From Bacteroidota bacterium (GTDB lineage Bacteria > Bacteroidota > Bacteroidia > Chitinophagales > UBA8649): a stretch of DNA of 64,000 nt. Every line of letters starts with the position of its first letter. Position 1 is the stretch's first letter. Below, piece by piece: positions 37,714-49,302 of this stretch. Location: assembly GCA_002862745.1 (NCBI GenBank), contig PKDX01000026.1:22783-86782 (forward strand), read 5' to 3'. The notes beneath the pieces are model-generated. The model searched no databases and was not told where the DNA came from. It saw only the letters and a list, made by a program, of their open reading frames with translations. A program made the translations under genes and the position numbers.

Positions 37714-39288
37714 TTACTGTCTAGGAGTATTCGTTAAGGTGATTTCGAGTGATGAAACGGGATTGCAACCGATGCTTATCGTGTAATTCCCTTCTGTAAA
37801 ACGCTCTAAGATTTCAGTCAAAAAGGGATTTTCTCGCAACACATTAAACGCTGGAATGAACTCTTGATATGGCTCAATAAGTTCATATGAAGCATAAAGG
37901 CTCGTATTGTACTGCAAAACAGTGCTAGAGAGGGTTACCTCATTCGATTTAGCAATGCGCTGCAAATCATCAGAAGAAAAACCATAGCCAACTACTAACC
38001 CCCGAGTGCTGATATAGATTCCTCGATCATCAGGAATCCATGAAGATGGTATTTTTTCAATCCAAGGCTGAAGGCTGGACATTCCCCTTGTACTGCCGTG
38101 GATCAATATGGCTATACTCGGTGGCTCATCGGCATGGCCATACAAACCAAAGCTAATTTGACCGCTAGGGTTAAATCGTTTGATAACCTCGACATCAATT
38201 CGTTCAGTGATAGCCTCCTCTACTTTTTGTAAAATGCCAAACGGATCCAATTTTTTCAACTCATCAAGCTTTGATTCTCCAATAAGTCGTTCAATCATCT
38301 CAGTGAGATCTATCTCATTAAGCATAGCATCAATGACCTCACGCTCAAGGGTGAGGCTGCCATAACCATTCGCATTTGAGTTAACAACAAGTCTTACATC
38401 TTGAGTAGTTGGCGGTGTGGTATTTGCCGGACACGACTGAAAACTTCTCGTGAAAAAATCTGCATGCAGTGTGGTGGTTTGTTGCACGCTATTTCCACTT
38501 AAAATACCATGATGAATGGCAAGGCTTTGCTGTAGAAGATTCTCCAGATAGAGTTGGACTTCACTCGGCAAAGTTGAAGGGAGATTTTTCAAGTCAAACG
38601 CTCCAATCTTGCGAAAAGCCTGAACATTTATGTATCCTGCATACGGTTCTGAAGGTAAAGATTCATACAAGGGATGACTGGTGAATGTTGGCTTATCATG
38701 TTTTTCAAATTTCTTGTAGACCTCATCAATGGTATGTGTACTCTTCTGAGCTATAAGAACAAGATTTTTGGACCAAGCAATATGATAGGGGATACTCTCA
38801 TTTTCTAAAGAGCGCAGACCACCCTTTCTGCGTGTTTTTGTATCCCGATTAAACTTGCTGAGCCTCAAAGCCTTGCACAGTTCGGGGGACTCTATGATTA
38901 CATAAGGACTTAATGAGGTCTTTAGATCATTGGTATTGGATAAGTTATCTTGAAAGATATAGATCGTTAGATCTTCATCCATTATGGTCGTTATGTTTTT
39001 AAGGAGGATTTTTTGTATTAAAGGTTTGTTGGATAAATCAAACTCTTCTTTAAGGATTTCTAGGGTTTTTTCTGGTGTTATATCCAACTGCTTTGCCGCA
39101 TCATTCCCACTGATTTTAAATGCATATGCAGCGCTTGAATCAATAAAGTTGAAGGGCTCCTCCTGAATATCAGATCGCTTGATGGTAGAAATATCGTTTG
39201 ACGAATTGGTAGCTCCATTTGGACTAGATGATTTGCACTGCACATTGATCATAAGAAGTGCGGTAATATATAGGAAGACTTTTCTCAT
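37714..39288 (-). CDS. Unknown lipoprotein, second of a paralogous pair
   Basis: From ATG 39288 it encodes 524 residues with an SPII signal (FLYITALLMINVQC). An upstream in-frame ATG at 39411 would add 41 residues without signal character and would run into carA, so it is rejected. The mature part starts with a Ser/Asn-rich linker, then FNFIDSSAAYAFKISGND, which parallels the start of the 35981-37660 protein. It is about the same length and again without recognisable active-site motif. The gene diverges from carA with 79 bases between the starts and lies 53 bases upstream of its likely paralogue. The function is unknown. Confidence 0.6.
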   Translation of the reverse strand: MRKVFLYITALLMINVQCKSSSPNGATNSSNDISTIKRSDIQEEPFNFIDSSAAYAFKISGNDAAKQLDITPEKTLEILKEEFDLSNKPLIQKILLKNITTIMDEDLTIYIFQDNLSNTNDLKTSLSPYVIIESPELCKALRLSKFNRDTKTRRKGGLRSLENESIPYHIAWSKNLVLIAQKSTHTIDEVYKKFEKHDKPTFTSHPLYESLPSEPYAGYINVQAFRKIGAFDLKNLPSTLPSEVQLYLENLLQQSLAIHHGILSGNSVQQTTTLHADFFTRSFQSCPANTTPPTTQDVRLVVNSNANGYGSLTLEREVIDAMLNEIDLTEMIERLIGESKLDELKKLDPFGILQKVEEAITERIDVEVIKRFNPSGQISFGLYGHADEPPSIAILIHGSTRGMSSLQPWIEKIPSSWIPDDRGIYISTRGLVVGYGFSSDDLQRIAKSNEVTLSSTVLQYNTSLYASYELIEPYQEFIPAFNVLRENPFLTEILERFTEGNYTISIGCNPVSSLEITLTNTPRQ

Positions 39289-39367
39289 TGTGCTTGCATA
39301 ATACATAGAATACATTGTTAATAACGCCAATTCATAAACTTTAGTAAGCCTTACTTTTACATCGTTT

Positions 39368-41736
<2,369 letters not shown>

Positions 41737-41807
41737 GTTGAATTAGTCACAGGATAATACACATCCTTTCTGTTTGTAGTTGGTGTACTTTGGAGACTTG
41801 GAATGCA

Positions 41808-41815
41808 TACCTTTG
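41808..41815 (+). promoter_or_regulatory. Predicted -7 element of the FtsB-like gene, 4 bases from the ATG
   Basis: TACCTTTG is a perfect TAnnTTTG and ends 4 bases before ATG 41820. Transcription would begin at or just before the start codon, so the mRNA would be leaderless or nearly so. Candidate TTG boxes lie 15 and 25 bases upstream, outside the best spacing. Confidence 0.5.
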
Positions 41816-41819
41816 AAGT

Positions 41820-42104
41820 ATGCGTAAGCGAATTCTTGCCATCTTGTTGAATCCCTATGTACTATCCATAATCATTTTTTTGGTATGGATGACCTTTTTT
41901 GATCGCTATAGTTATATGAATTTGCGAGAGATTCGGGCACAAGTTGCTCAGTCAAAAGAGGAGCTTCAGTGGTACACTGAGCAGATCGAAGAGGTTCGAA
42001 AGGATCGCGAGCAGTTAAATTCAAGTTTAGAGCAAAAAGAGCGATTTGCTCGGGAACATTTTCATATGAAGGCTGAGCACGAAATCGTTTTTCTAACGGA
42101 TTAA
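41820..42104 (+). CDS. FtsB/DivIC-type septum formation initiator
   Basis: 94 residues. One transmembrane helix (about 11-28) near the N-terminus is followed by a coiled coil of about 45 residues (IRAQVAQSKEELQWYTEQIEEVRKD...), then the conserved ...ERFAREHFHMKAEHEIVFL ending. This layout is that of the FtsB/DivIC family, which bridges FtsL and FtsQ in the divisome. The start is right for the family. It is the first gene of a short operon with yqeY, cvpA and pabA. Confidence 0.85.
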   Translation: MRKRILAILLNPYVLSIIIFLVWMTFFDRYSYMNLREIRAQVAQSKEELQWYTEQIEEVRKDREQLNSSLEQKERFAREHFHMKAEHEIVFLTD

Positions 42105-42116
42105 TACCATAGTATC

Positions 42117-42563
42117 ATGTCAATATCATCCCAAATACAAGAAAAGCTTAAGGAGGCAATGAAAGCGAAGGCTAAGGCTCGATTAACAGCGCTAAGGGGC
42201 ATAAAATCTGCGCTCCAGCTCGCCACATTGGATAAAAATGATGGGGATTTAGCCCTTTCGGAAGAGTTAAAAGTGTTGCAGAAATTGGCAAAACAACGAG
42301 TAGATTCCATGGCAATCTATAAAGAACAGGGACGTGATGATCTTTTCGAAATTGAAGCAGGTGAGCTTGATGTTATTCAAGAGTTTTTGCCGGAACCAAT
42401 GGATGAAGCTGAACTAAAGGATCTTGTCGCAAAGGTTGTTTCTTCTGAAGGAGCTAATTCTTTAAAGGACATGGGAAGGGTTATTAAAGAGGTCACTAAG
42501 CAGGCTGAAGGTCGTGCCGATGGTAAGCGTATTGCCCAGGAAGTAAAATCTCAATTGCAGTGA
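42117..42563 (+). CDS. GatB/YqeY domain protein
   Basis: 148 residues made only of the YqeY domain, an alpha-helical domain also found at the C-terminus of GatB and in GlnRS. Typical segments are KAKARLTALRGIKSAL and the acidic ELDVIQEFLPEPMDEAEL, and the end reads GRADGKRIAQEVKSQL. It may bind tRNA, but the free-standing protein has no assigned reaction. Its stop overlaps the next start by four bases (GTGA). Confidence 0.88.
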   Translation: MSISSQIQEKLKEAMKAKAKARLTALRGIKSALQLATLDKNDGDLALSEELKVLQKLAKQRVDSMAIYKEQGRDDLFEIEAGELDVIQEFLPEPMDEAELKDLVAKVVSSEGANSLKDMGRVIKEVTKQAEGRADGKRIAQEVKSQLQ

Positions 42564-43090
42564 TTTTAGATCTTATCGTTTTAGGTGTCCTTTCCCTATT
42601 TGCTCTTTATGGATTTAAAAAGGGATTAGCATTCGCCATAGGTTTTGGTGTCGCATTGTTCTTGGCATTTACGATGACTTCGTCTATTGTTTTATTATTG
42701 ATGGATAAAGTCATCCGTCCTTTGGGAATTGATGGCTATGTAATTCCATCTATTTTGGTGTTAGGGTTAGATATACTGGTGTTTTATGGCCTCGTCAGCT
42801 ACTTGCCCAATCTACTTTCTAAAGTGATCAGAGTGGCTACCCTAGGTATTGGAAATCGAATCTTGGGTATACTTGTCTTTACTCTATTTGGTGCGTTGAG
42901 CTTAGCTTCTCTTTATGTTATCGTCAATGAACTAGGGGCTATACCGCCTTCGTTTACGGAGGATTCTTTGACACAGGGATATCTAGACACATTGTCTAAG
43001 CCAATCTATGCATTGTTTGAGAAGGTAATGCCGGAAAGTATTGATTATCTTGAAGATCTGACCAAGGAATACAGCATGTATGGCGGATAA
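42560..43090 (+). CDS. CvpA-family membrane protein
   Basis: 176 residues with four predicted transmembrane helices, starting ILDLIVLGVLSLFALYGFKKGLAFAIG, which is the conserved CvpA/colicin V production protein N-terminus. The start is GTG and overlaps the yqeY stop. CvpA proteins are linked to envelope stress tolerance; the mechanism is unknown. Its 3' end overlaps the amidotransferase start by 11 bases, so the two are tightly coupled. Confidence 0.85.
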   Translation: MILDLIVLGVLSLFALYGFKKGLAFAIGFGVALFLAFTMTSSIVLLLMDKVIRPLGIDGYVIPSILVLGLDILVFYGLVSYLPNLLSKVIRVATLGIGNRILGILVFTLFGALSLASLYVIVNELGAIPPSFTEDSLTQGYLDTLSKPIYALFEKVMPESIDYLEDLTKEYSMYGG

Positions 43091-43664
43091 AAATTCTTTA
43101 GTATTAGTTATTGATAACTATGATTCCTTCACCTATAATCTTGTCGATTTAGTCCACCAATTTGGTCGAAAGACTATTGTTCTTCGGAATGATGATCCTA
43201 GAATTGATGATGTAGGTGAGGAGGCAGATATTGTGGTATTGTCCCCAGGTCCAGGAAATCCTGAACACTTTCCCGATCTGTCCAGACAACTTGATTCCTG
43301 GGTGAATGATAAGGCAATATTGGGAATATGTTTCGGGCATCAATTGATTAACTACTACTATAAGGGCAAGATACAGTTAGCCGATCAAGTATGTTTCGGA
43401 CACACGAGCAAAATTGAATGTCAAGAGCATTGGATGTTTCAAGGGCTTCCCAAGTATTTTGATGTTATGCGTTATCATGCCCTTGTTGCTAACAAGGTCT
43501 CCAAGCCCTTGGAAGTTATCGCTGAAACCTCAAAGGGAGAAGTCATGGCACTAGCCCATAATTCAAAGCCCATAGTAGGCCTTCAGTTTCATCCTGAATC
43601 CATTTTAACCGATGTGGGCTATACCTTGCTGGGCAACTTCTTTACCCACGTAGAAAAGCTCTAG
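43080..43664 (+). CDS. Glutamine amidotransferase of aminodeoxychorismate/anthranilate synthase
   Basis: 194 residues. Class I glutaminase domain alone with SPGPGNP, nucleophile C84 in LGICFGHQ and the H171/E173 pair in FHPES. It is the amidotransferase subunit, PabA or TrpG, that supplies ammonia for folate or tryptophan synthesis. The synthase component I (pabB/trpE) is not in the window, so the pathway is not resolved. Its stop lies inside a stem-loop that also terminates the convergent aconitase gene. Confidence 0.9.
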   Translation: MADKNSLVLVIDNYDSFTYNLVDLVHQFGRKTIVLRNDDPRIDDVGEEADIVVLSPGPGNPEHFPDLSRQLDSWVNDKAILGICFGHQLINYYYKGKIQLADQVCFGHTSKIECQEHWMFQGLPKYFDVMRYHALVANKVSKPLEVIAETSKGEVMALAHNSKPIVGLQFHPESILTDVGYTLLGNFFTHVEKL

Positions 43665-43675
43665 GGGCTTTTTTA
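43654..43675. terminator. Shared terminator between pabA-type gene and aconitase
   Basis: AAAAGCTC (43654-43661) pairs with GGGCTTTT around TAG, followed on the plus strand by T-rich sequence. The stem covers the stop codon of the plus-strand gene and ends at the stop codon of the minus-strand gene. It is active mainly for the plus strand by its T-run. Confidence 0.65.
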
Positions 43676-45934
43676 TTGGTTAGCTCTGATTTCGTTTAGC
43701 GCACTTCCTGCCTTAAACCACTGAATTTGTGCCTCATTGTAGGTGTGGTGCACAGGGAATACATCTTTGCTTCCATCACTGTGCAATGCCTCTAGCATGA
43801 GCGGTTGTCCAGGGGTGAAATCGGCAAGGCCTAGGATGCTTATGCGATCATCTTCTTGAATCAAGTCATAATCTGACGGATTGACGAAGGTCAAGGCTAG
43901 CATCCCTTGCTTCTTTAGATTGGTTTCATGAATTCTTGCAAATGATTTCACGATTACCGCGCGCACACCAAGGTGACGAGGTTCCATGGCAGCATGTTCA
44001 CGTGATGATCCTTCGCCATAGTTTTCATCTCCAAAGACGACGGAACCGATGCCTGCCGCTTTGTAGGCTCTCGCTGTAGCAGGAACTTCTCCGTAACTCC
44101 CAGTTAACTGATTCTTTACCGTATTGGTCTCTTTGTTGAAGGCATTCACTGCTCCAATCAGACAGTTGTTTGAAATGTTGTCAAGGTGTCCACGATACTT
44201 TAACCAAGGACCGGCCATTGAGATATGGTCTGTTGTACATTTTCCATGCGCTTTGATGAGTACAGGCATTCCCGTAAGATCTTCGCCATTCCAAGCATGG
44301 AAAGGAGTTAACAGTTCAAGTCGATCACTCGACGGATTAACAATGACCTCAATTCCTGAGCCATCTTCAGCCGGGGCAACATACCCAGCATCTTCGACAT
44401 CAAACCCTTTTGCTGGAAGCTCTTCGCCTTTTGGCTCACTAAGCATTACTTCCTCACCTTGTGCGTTGACTAAGCGGTCAGTGAGGGGATTAAAGGTCAA
44501 GCTGCCTGCAATGGCGAGGGCAGTTGTTACTTCCGGAGAGGCCACAAAGGCATGTGTATTGGGATTACCATCGGCCCGTTTGGCAAAATTTCGGTTAAAC
44601 GAGTGTACGATACTATTCTTTTCCTTTCGCTCTGCTCCGGCCCGAGCCCATTGTCCGATACAAGGTCCACAAGCATTGGCAAAGACTGAAGCTCCTAGTT
44701 CGGAGAAGGTGTCAATCAGTCCATCTCGTTCAATCGTATAACGAATCTGCTCTGAACCAGGTGTGATGGTAAGCTTTGCTTTGGCATCAATACCTTTTGC
44801 CGTGGCATCTTTTGCTATAGCTGCTGATCGTGATAAATCCTCATAGGATGAATTAGTACATGATCCAATGAGCCCATATTCAAGTTCAGTTGGCCAACCT
44901 TCTGCTTCTGCTTTCGCCTTCATTTCAGAGATGGGTGTCGCTAAGTCAGGGGTAAAAGGTCCGTTGAGATGCGGCTCTAATTCGTCTAAGTTGATTTCAA
45001 TAACTTGATCAAAGTACCTCTCTGGCTCGGCATATACCTCTGGATCTCCTGTAAGGTGCTCTTTAACTTCGTTGGCTAACTGAGCCACATCTGCACGTCC
45101 TGTTGCTTCTAGATAGCGCGCCATGGACTCGTCGTAGCCAAACGTTGAGGTAGTCGCACCAATTTCAGCCCCCATGTTGCAAATGGTTCCCTTTCCTGTG
45201 CAGCTGAGGTTATTGGCACCTTCTCCAAAGTATTCTACTACTGCCCCTGTTCCCCCTTTTACGGTTAAGATTCCTGCGACCTTGAGAATAATATCTTTTG
45301 GAGAAGCCCATCCATTCAGTCTTCCTGTGAGTTTAATTCCAATAAGTTTAGGCATTAAAAGCTCCCAAGGCATAGCTGCCATAACGTCAACAGCATCCGC
45401 ACCACCCACACCAATGGCAATCATTCCCAATCCTCCTGCATTAACAGTATGAGAATCTGTACCAATCATCATTCCTCCCGGGAAGGCGTAGTTTTCTAAA
45501 ACAACCTGGTGAATAATTCCTGCTCCAGGTTTCCAAAAGCCAATGCCATATTTGCGCGAAACACTTTCAAGGAAATTGTAAACTTCATTGTTGGTATTTA
45601 TAGCCTCTTGTAAATCTTTGTCCGCGCCTACTCGCGCTTGTATGAGGTGGTCTAAGTGAACTGTTGAGGGTACGGCAACCTTTATTTTACCAGCTTGCAT
45701 AAATTGCAATAGGGCCATTTGGGCGGTAGCATCTTGCATCGCCACACGATCAGGTGCAAAGTCAACGTAGGCAGCACCTCGCTTGTATTCTTGGACTCTT
45801 GCAGAGGGATGGAGGTGGCTATATAAAATCTTTTCAGTTAATGTTAATGGTCGGTTAAGTGTAGCTCTCGCTTTCTTAACGGCTTCTGGATAGCGATTGT
45901 AAACCGCTTTAATCATGCTAATGTCAAAGGCCAT
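43673..45934 (-). CDS. Aconitate hydratase
   Basis: 753 residues, of the mitochondrial/AcnA-like type without the N-terminal AcnB HEAT-like domain. The three iron-sulfur ligands are C359 ([13 protein letters not shown]) and C422 and C425 (CGPCIGQW). It interconverts citrate and isocitrate in the TCA cycle. The C-terminal swivelling domain has [18 protein letters not shown] and [17 protein letters not shown]. Length and residues are normal. Confidence 0.95.
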   Translation of the reverse strand: MAFDISMIKAVYNRYPEAVKKARATLNRPLTLTEKILYSHLHPSARVQEYKRGAAYVDFAPDRVAMQDATAQMALLQFMQAGKIKVAVPSTVHLDHLIQARVGADKDLQEAINTNNEVYNFLESVSRKYGIGFWKPGAGIIHQVVLENYAFPGGMMIGTDSHTVNAGGLGMIAIGVGGADAVDVMAAMPWELLMPKLIGIKLTGRLNGWASPKDIILKVAGILTVKGGTGAVVEYFGEGANNLSCTGKGTICNMGAEIGATTSTFGYDESMARYLEATGRADVAQLANEVKEHLTGDPEVYAEPERYFDQVIEINLDELEPHLNGPFTPDLATPISEMKAKAEAEGWPTELEYGLIGSCTNSSYEDLSRSAAIAKDATAKGIDAKAKLTITPGSEQIRYTIERDGLIDTFSELGASVFANACGPCIGQWARAGAERKEKNSIVHSFNRNFAKRADGNPNTHAFVASPEVTTALAIAGSLTFNPLTDRLVNAQGEEVMLSEPKGEELPAKGFDVEDAGYVAPAEDGSGIEVIVNPSSDRLELLTPFHAWNGEDLTGMPVLIKAHGKCTTDHISMAGPWLKYRGHLDNISNNCLIGAVNAFNKETNTVKNQLTGSYGEVPATARAYKAAGIGSVVFGDENYGEGSSREHAAMEPRHLGVRAVIVKSFARIHETNLKKQGMLALTFVNPSDYDLIQEDDRISILGLADFTPGQPLMLEALHSDGSKDVFPVHHTYNEAQIQWFKAGSALNEIRANQ

Positions 45935-46038
45935 CGTCTAATTCTTTGCCATGAAGGTACGGATTTCAGGCCTTTATTTTAAACTTTTTAGCACTGATTC
46001 AGTGACTGATTTTGTCCGTATAGCGTACTTTGCATCGG

Positions 46039-47250
46039 ATGCGTGGTCATAATCTTTTAAGTGCCCTTGTTGCTATACGAAGTTCTGGGTTCAGAACCTT
46101 CCTGACAATTCTTATAATTTCCATTGGTGTTGCAGGTCTTATCGCTATGCAGTCCGCCATTGTCAGCATAGAATCCAACCTCACGAGCCAGTTTGTTGAT
46201 CTTGGCGCGAACTCTATAAAGGTGGATGATAATGTCATACAAGAGGCAGGCCAAAATGACGTTCCACCAATTACCCTGGATGAAGCACGCAGATGTGCCA
46301 ATCATTTTTTGGAATTGGGCTTCGCTACTTCTTTTCATCGCCGATTTAAACCCAATACGAAGATTACATTTTCATCTCGATCGACAAATCCAAATATCAG
46401 TTTGATTGGGGGTAACTTGCATTACATTGCGAATAATGGATATTCGTTAGCGTATGGACGAAACTTTTCTGAGGCAGAATCCATGTATGGTAGTCCCTCC
46501 GTTATACTTGGCAGTGAAACGGCTGATGCCTTAGGCATAGGGAAGGATGAGCTTGCCAGTGGGAGCATAGTTATTGATGGCCTCAGGGTTAACGTTATTG
46601 GTATATGTACTTCAAGAGGGAATAGTCAAAATTCGAATGATCGTTTTGTGGTGTTGCCGGCATCCTATCTAGATCAACAATACACCGAAGAGGGGAGCTA
46701 TGATATTGTGGTTAATGTTCCAGATGATATTAGTCCAATTCGAGTTGAGCAAGAAATTATTGGCGTCTTTCGTCAAATACGGGGTATTGAGGCGGCCATG
46801 CCGAATGACTTTCGAGTCATTCGCAGTGAAAAGCTCTATTCTGAGCTTAACACGCTGGTTTTAAGTCTATCAGGCGCAACCCTAGTCATCGGACTGTTAA
46901 CCATTCTTGCGTCAGCTATAGCCCTCATGAATATGTTACTTGTCGCTGTTGGAGAACGTCAACGCGAAATTGGCCTAAAAAAGTCTTTAGGCGCTCGAAG
47001 ATCTTCTATTACGTGGCAGTTTTTATATGAATCAATAACCCTATGCTTGTTGGGTACTTTTCTAGGTGTAGTACTGGGTTTGACTACGGGGTATTTTGTC
47101 GCTGACTATCTCGAGGGACCTTTTATTATTCCTAGTCAGTGGATTGGAGCATCCTTTATAGTCACCCTCTTTACAGGAATTAGTGCAGGCATTTTACCAG
47201 GTATCAGAGCGGCTAGGCTTGATCCTATTGTGGCACTCCGAACGGAGTAA
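46039..47250 (+). CDS. MacB/FtsX-type ABC transporter permease
   Basis: 403 residues from ATG 46039 (a TTG at 46030 would add three). It has one N-terminal transmembrane helix (about 15-40), a large periplasmic domain, and three C-terminal helices with the FtsX signature LNMLLVAVGERQREIGLKKSLGARRSSI and the late helix IPSQWIGASFIVTLFTGISAGILPG. This is the MacB-type MPD/FtsX architecture. The ATPase subunit is not adjacent, so the partner and substrate are unknown; this is a lone permease between aconitase and the rplI operon. Confidence 0.88.
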   Translation: MRGHNLLSALVAIRSSGFRTFLTILIISIGVAGLIAMQSAIVSIESNLTSQFVDLGANSIKVDDNVIQEAGQNDVPPITLDEARRCANHFLELGFATSFHRRFKPNTKITFSSRSTNPNISLIGGNLHYIANNGYSLAYGRNFSEAESMYGSPSVILGSETADALGIGKDELASGSIVIDGLRVNVIGICTSRGNSQNSNDRFVVLPASYLDQQYTEEGSYDIVVNVPDDISPIRVEQEIIGVFRQIRGIEAAMPNDFRVIRSEKLYSELNTLVLSLSGATLVIGLLTILASAIALMNMLLVAVGERQREIGLKKSLGARRSSITWQFLYESITLCLLGTFLGVVLGLTTGYFVADYLEGPFIIPSQWIGASFIVTLFTGISAGILPGIRAARLDPIVALRTE

Positions 47251-47293
47251 CTAAAAAGGTTAGAGAGGGTAGAGATTAAATCTCAGTGTTGGT

Positions 47294-47752
47294 TTACTGC
47301 TCAGGAACTACTTCAAGCTCCATTTCGGCTTGAATATCTTCGAACAAACGAATGATTGCTTTGTATGTTCCTAAGGTTTTGATTTCACCCGCAGGGAGGA
47401 TTATATCGCGTCTATCCACTGTGATGCTAAACTGATCTTGAATCGATTGGGCAAGTTGATGAGTCGAAACACTACCGAATATTTTATCTGTAGTTCCAAC
47501 TTTAGCACTGATAGATAGTTTTGCAGACTCAAGCACAGCAGCTGACTTGTTGAATTCCTCAACAAGCGCAGCCCGTTTCGCTTCTCTTTCTTCTCTGCGT
47601 GATTCCCATGCAGCCTTTGCTTCGGCTGTCGCAGCTTCAGCGATTCCTTGTGGAATTAGGAAGTTTCTTGCATAACCTGCTTTTACAGATACTAGATTTT
47701 CTGCTATGCCTAATCCTTTAACATCTTTTTTTAAGATAATCTCCATGGTCAA
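47294..47752 (-). CDS. rplI: 50S ribosomal protein L9
   Basis: 152 residues. EIILKKDVKGLGIAENLVSVKAGYARNFLIPQGIAEAAT is the N-terminal domain, then a long helix, then the C-terminal domain with SVSTHQLAQSIQDQF. It is full length. It ends the rpsF-rpsR-rplI operon and faces the permease gene with a 43-base gap. Confidence 0.97.
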   Translation of the reverse strand: MTMEIILKKDVKGLGIAENLVSVKAGYARNFLIPQGIAEAATAEAKAAWESRREEREAKRAALVEEFNKSAAVLESAKLSISAKVGTTDKIFGSVSTHQLAQSIQDQFSITVDRRDIILPAGEIKTLGTYKAIIRLFEDIQAEMELEVVPEQ

Positions 47753-48019
47753 TTATTTCAAAAGGTCTGTTTGATATGGAAGGAGCGCTAGGTGTCGAGC
47801 TCTTTTAACCGATTGGGCAACTTTACGCTGATACTTTAGGCTATTACCCGTTATACGTCGCGGAAGTAACTTCCCTTGTTCGTTAATGAAACTCATAAGA
47901 AAATCAGGATTCTTATAGTCCACAAACTTGATATTGTACTTTTTAAAACGACAATACTTCTTTTCTGCCTTACCGATGTTTACGGTGCGAAGAAAACGTA
48001 CATTTTTATTCGTTGCCAT
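47753..48019 (-). CDS. rpsR: 30S ribosomal protein S18
   Basis: 88 residues. KKYCRFKKYNIKFVDYKNPDFLMSFINEQGKLLPRRITGNSLKYQRKVAQSVKRARHLALLPY is the S18 core. In Bacteroidota S18, S6 and S21 hold the anti-Shine-Dalgarno of 16S rRNA away from mRNA, which agrees with the near absence of Shine-Dalgarno sites in this window. It lies between rpsF and rplI with 4 and 0 bases between. Confidence 0.97.
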   Translation of the reverse strand: MATNKNVRFLRTVNIGKAEKKYCRFKKYNIKFVDYKNPDFLMSFINEQGKLLPRRITGNSLKYQRKVAQSVKRARHLALLPYQTDLLK

Positions 48020-48023
48020 AATT

Positions 48024-48386
48024 CTAATTCTCTTGTTCTTCAGAAACTACCTCTGGAGCAGATTGCTTATTTCTCTTCTTCTCATTGTACTCCACCCCGT
48101 AACGGTCAAGTGCAATGGTTAAAAAGCGTAGGATGTTTTCATCTCTTCGAAACGCTAATTCTAACGTGTCGATAAGGTCACCATTCGATTGAAACTCAAA
48201 GTGATGGTAGACTCCAGTGGTTTTCTTTTCAATGGCATATGCCAATTGCTTTAGGCCCCAGGCTTCTTCATTAATGATTTTACCACCATTTGATTCGATG
48301 AATTTCTTGTAGGTGCTAACAGTCTCCTTAACCTCTTTTTCAGATAGCACGGGAGTAATAATAAATGTAGTCTCGTAGTTTTTCAT
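48024..48386 (-). CDS. rpsF: 30S ribosomal protein S6
   Basis: 120 residues. MKNYETTFIITPVLSEKEVKE starts the ferredoxin-like fold, and KKTTGVYHHFEFQSNGDLIDTLELAFRRDENILRF is the S18-contacting region. The C-terminal tail is acidic. It heads the rpsF-rpsR-rplI operon, preceded by a perfect -7 element. Confidence 0.97.
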   Translation of the reverse strand: MKNYETTFIITPVLSEKEVKETVSTYKKFIESNGGKIINEEAWGLKQLAYAIEKKTTGVYHHFEFQSNGDLIDTLELAFRRDENILRFLTIALDRYGVEYNEKKRNKQSAPEVVSEEQEN

Positions 48387-48412
48387 TGCTTACCGCTTTT
48401 TCAAACGGATTG

Positions 48413-48420
48413 CAAATATA
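48413..48420 (-). promoter_or_regulatory. Predicted -7 element of the rpsF operon
   Basis: TATATTTG on the minus strand is a perfect TAnnTTTG 26 bases before the rpsF ATG. No TTG at the usual spacing is visible, as for rpsL. The space between here and rplT (48421-48652) otherwise holds only the terminator at 48571-48601. Confidence 0.5.
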
Positions 48421-48570
48421 GTTAAGTTCTGCTTAGTGACCCGCTTTTTTCAAAGAATATTTAGGCGAATAGCAATCTTGTGCTGATAGATGGAAAAGAT
48501 CAGAGAATAAAACGCTTCTTCATTAAAAAGGAGGATTAGACTTAGGAGTGAATGGTCGAATTTATAGGGC

Positions 48571-48601
48571 AAAAAAAAGGGCGGACATGACGTCCACCCT
48601 T
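48571..48601 (-). terminator. Rho-independent terminator of the infC-rpmI-rplT operon
   Basis: On the minus strand AAGGGTGGAC (48601-48592) pairs with GTCCGCCCTT with one mismatch around a five-base loop, followed by eight T's (48578-48571). It lies 52 bases after rplT. Confidence 0.82.
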
Positions 48602-48652
48602 AAACATAACCAACAACCTGTTCTAAAGGTATTGATAATTCTTAACAGTTTC

Positions 48653-49003
48653 TTAATCTTTCTTCAAAAAGTTCACAATTTCTTTAAAAGATGCCGGATC
48701 ATTCATCGCTAAGTCAGCTAGAACCTTACGGTTAAGGTTAATATTAGCCTGCTCTAGCGCGTGAATAAACGTACTGTACGTCATGCCATGCTCGCGAACA
48801 CCAGCGTTGATTCTTTGAATCCAAAGTGCTCGGAACTCTCTCTTTTTAAGTCTTCGGTGAGCATAAGCATATTGAAGTCCTTTGTCTACTGCATTTTTCG
48901 CGACAGTCCAGACATTCTTACGACGACCGAAGTATCCTTTGGCTAGTTTATAAACCTTTTTCTTTCGAGCCTTAATGGCGGGGTGGTTTGTAGCGCGTGG
49001 CAT
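48653..49003 (-). CDS. rplT: 50S ribosomal protein L20
   Basis: 116 residues. [32 protein letters not shown] and [32 protein letters not shown] are the L20 signatures. In E. coli L20 represses the rpmI-rplT message. It ends the infC-rpmI-rplT operon. Confidence 0.98.
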   Translation of the reverse strand: MPRATNHPAIKARKKKVYKLAKGYFGRRKNVWTVAKNAVDKGLQYAYAHRRLKKREFRALWIQRINAGVREHGMTYSTFIHALEQANINLNRKVLADLAMNDPASFKEIVNFLKKD

Positions 49004-49042
49004 AGTTTCTCTTTATTGATTATCAGGAATAGTTTCTCAAAT

Positions 49043-49240
49043 TTATTTCAAGCCTAGCATTCGCTTCACGCGTGGCTCATCTCCTTTAAAGATGATATCA
49101 GACTTTGATAAATTTTTCTTCTGCTTCTTTGTTTTAGCGTTAGCAAGGTGACGTAAATACGCTTTTCGTCTCTTGACTTTTCCGCTTCCAGTAAGCTTGA
49201 AGCGCTTTTTTGCGCTTGATTTTGTCTTCATTTTAGGCAT
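49043..49240 (-). CDS. rpmI: 50S ribosomal protein L35
   Basis: 65 residues. MPKMKTKSSAKKRFKLTGSGKVKRRKAYLRHLANAKTKKQKKNL is the complete L35 pattern. It lies between infC and rplT, the universal order. Confidence 0.97.
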   Translation of the reverse strand: MPKMKTKSSAKKRFKLTGSGKVKRRKAYLRHLANAKTKKQKKNLSKSDIIFKGDEPRVKRMLGLK

Positions 49241-49302
49241 AGCCTGTCATTTTTGGGACTGCAAATTTAAGAAAAGACTTGTAAACGACAAGCTGAAAAA
49301 GC

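Noticed and set aside
41752..41768. Short inverted repeat after eno (AGGAT/ATCCT) as terminator
   Set aside because: The stem is only five base pairs and the T-run is interrupted; too weak to call.
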